Source: Lichenicola sp964247755
GTDB lineage: Bacteria > Pseudomonadota > Alphaproteobacteria > Acetobacterales > Acetobacteraceae
Length of the DNA stretch: 64,000 nucleotides
Assembly (NCBI GenBank): GCA_964247755.1
Contig: CAXTVX010000005.1
Location: 1-64,000, forward strand
Reading direction: 5' to 3'
The position numbers and the translations under genes were made by a program. The notes beneath the pieces were generated by a model. It had not been told where the DNA came from and searched no databases. It saw nothing but the letters and a program-made list of their open reading frames with translations. This document shows positions 63,096 to 64,000 of this stretch, piece by piece (the first letter of the stretch is position 1; every line of letters begins with the position of its first letter).

Positions 63096-64000
63096 CTACG
63101 CCGCCCTGGCGATGGCGGCCGGATACAGCGGATGGCGGGCGCACAGCGCGCGCACAGCCACGCGCGCCGCCTGCTCGGCCAGGGCGTTGTCTTCCCCGTT
63201 GCGCGCCAGCCCGTCCAGCACGTCGGCGATCAGCCCTGCCACCTGCCGGAACTCCGCCTCGCCGAAGCCGCGCGTGGTGGCGGCGGGCGAGCCCAGGCGG
63301 ATGCCGCTGGTCTGCGCCGGCGGCAGCGGGTCATACGGAATGCCGTTCTTGTTGCAGGTGAGCCCGGCCCGCTCCAGCGACGCCTCCGCCGCCTTGCCGG
63401 TCAGCCCGCTGCGACGCAGGTCCACCAGCACCAGGTGGGTGTCGGTGCCGCCGGTCACCAGCTCGTAGCCGCGTGCCACCAGCCCCTCGCCCAGCGCCTG
63501 GGCGTTGGCCACCACCTGGGCCGCGTAGCGCCGGAAGTCCGGACGCAGCGCCTCGCCGAACGCCACCGCCTTGGCCGCGATCACGTGCATCAGCGGGCCG
63601 CCCTGCATGCCGGGGAACACCGCGCTGTTGAACTTCTTGGCCAGGGCCTCGTCGTTGGTGAGGATCATGCCGCCGCGCGGGCCGCGCAGGGTCTTGTGCG
63701 TGGTGGTGGTGGCGACGTGGGCGTGCGGGAACGGGCTCGGATGCGCGCCCCCGGCCACCAGCCCGGCGAAGTGCGCCATGTCCACCAGCAGCAGCGCGCC
63801 CACCTCGTCGGCGATGGCGCGGAAGCGGGCGAAGTCGATCTGCCTCGGGATGGCGGAGCCGCCGGCGATGATCAGCTTCGGCTTGTGCTCGCGGGCCAGG
63901 CTCTCGACCTGGTCGTAGTCGAGCAGCCCGTCCTGGCGGCGCACGCCGTACTGCACCGCGTTGAACCACTTGGCCGACACCGTCGGCTTGGCGCCGTGGG
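63096..64000 (-). CDS. glyA: Serine hydroxymethyltransferase (cut by window edge)
   Basis: Only the C-terminal about 300 residues are inside the window; the frame continues past base 64000 (HGAKPTVSAKWFNAVQYGV is readable at the edge, where the family has a long N-terminus still to come). The PLP lysine is in VATTTTHKTLRGPRGG. HFAGLVAGGAHPSPFPHAHV precedes it and IRLGSPAATTRGF lies near the end, all typical. It interconverts serine and glycine with tetrahydrofolate, feeding the gcvT-gcvP pair that follows at four bases. Confidence 0.96.
   Translation of the reverse strand, partial: HGAKPTVSAKWFNAVQYGVRRQDGLLDYDQVESLAREHKPKLIIAGGSAIPRQIDFARFRAIADEVGALLLVDMAHFAGLVAGGAHPSPFPHAHVATTTTHKTLRGPRGGMILTNDEALAKKFNSAVFPGMQGGPLMHVIAAKAVAFGEALRPDFRRYAAQVVANAQALGEGLVARGYELVTGGTDTHLVLVDLRRSGLTGKAAEASLERAGLTCNKNGIPYDPLPPAQTSGIRLGSPAATTRGFGEAEFRQVAGLIADVLDGLARNGEDNALAEQAARVAVRALCARHPLYPAAIARAA

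Overview
The window is very G+C-rich, double-stranded bacterial chromosome with dense, mostly operonic coding and no rRNA, tRNA, insertion sequence, phage or CRISPR array that I can see. Gene content (split F0-only ATP synthase operon with subunits b and b', OprB porin, GMC oxidoreductase, sugar/polyol ABC systems, G+C-rich codon use, frequent GTG/TTG starts) points to an alphaproteobacterium, most likely Acetobacteraceae; this is an inference from gene types, not a database result.

Layout. 1-1972: pirin (cut by the window edge), WrbA quinone reductase, YceI, and a tiny secreted peptide with two Cys-loop repeats. 2081-14611: a surface-glycan locus. One minus operon holds a GT4 glycosyltransferase, a polytopic GT-C-like protein and a leucine-rich-repeat protein kinase; a divergent plus pair holds a second large membrane protein and a GtrB-like GT2; facing it is a minus pair holding a two-domain glycosyltransferase (GT-A plus GT-B) and a FkbM methyltransferase with a long coiled coil. 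14950-18175: exported beta-propeller lactonase and a gamma-glutamyltransferase. 18367-25699: a DUF2231-Rieske-hemerythrin fusion, then ppk-ppx-cdh overlapping operon and a PRISE-like reductase.

25718-42134 is a carbohydrate region: an exported GH92 alpha-mannosidase faces a CUT2 sugar ABC operon (ATPase, permease, binding protein, PfkB kinase, SorC regulator, SDR), and a second, oppositely oriented CUT2 system of YtfQ-R-T-YjfF type ends with an iron-containing alcohol dehydrogenase. 42269-46229: GMC oxidoreductase divergent from DoxX, SMP-30 lactonase and a double VOC protein, which reads as oxidation of a sugar-like substrate followed by lactone hydrolysis.

46484-58943: small lipoprotein and membrane genes; an F0 operon (atpI-B-E-F'-F) whose last gene overlaps a GT2 gene followed by an ArnT-like GT39; a porin/beta-propeller/DyP-peroxidase operon with a strong Fur-box-like palindrome at its head; a sulfotransferase; and a RelB-YafQ toxin-antitoxin pair with a clear palindromic operator. 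59049-64000: gcvP, gcvT and glyA (cut by the window edge) form a glycine/one-carbon operon lacking gcvH.

The best candidates for unusual biology are the LRR-kinase wired into a glycan operon, the three-domain Rieske/hemerythrin fusion next to polyphosphate genes, the glycosyltransferase pair translationally coupled to the ATP synthase operon, and the Fur-box-headed porin/propeller/DyP operon.
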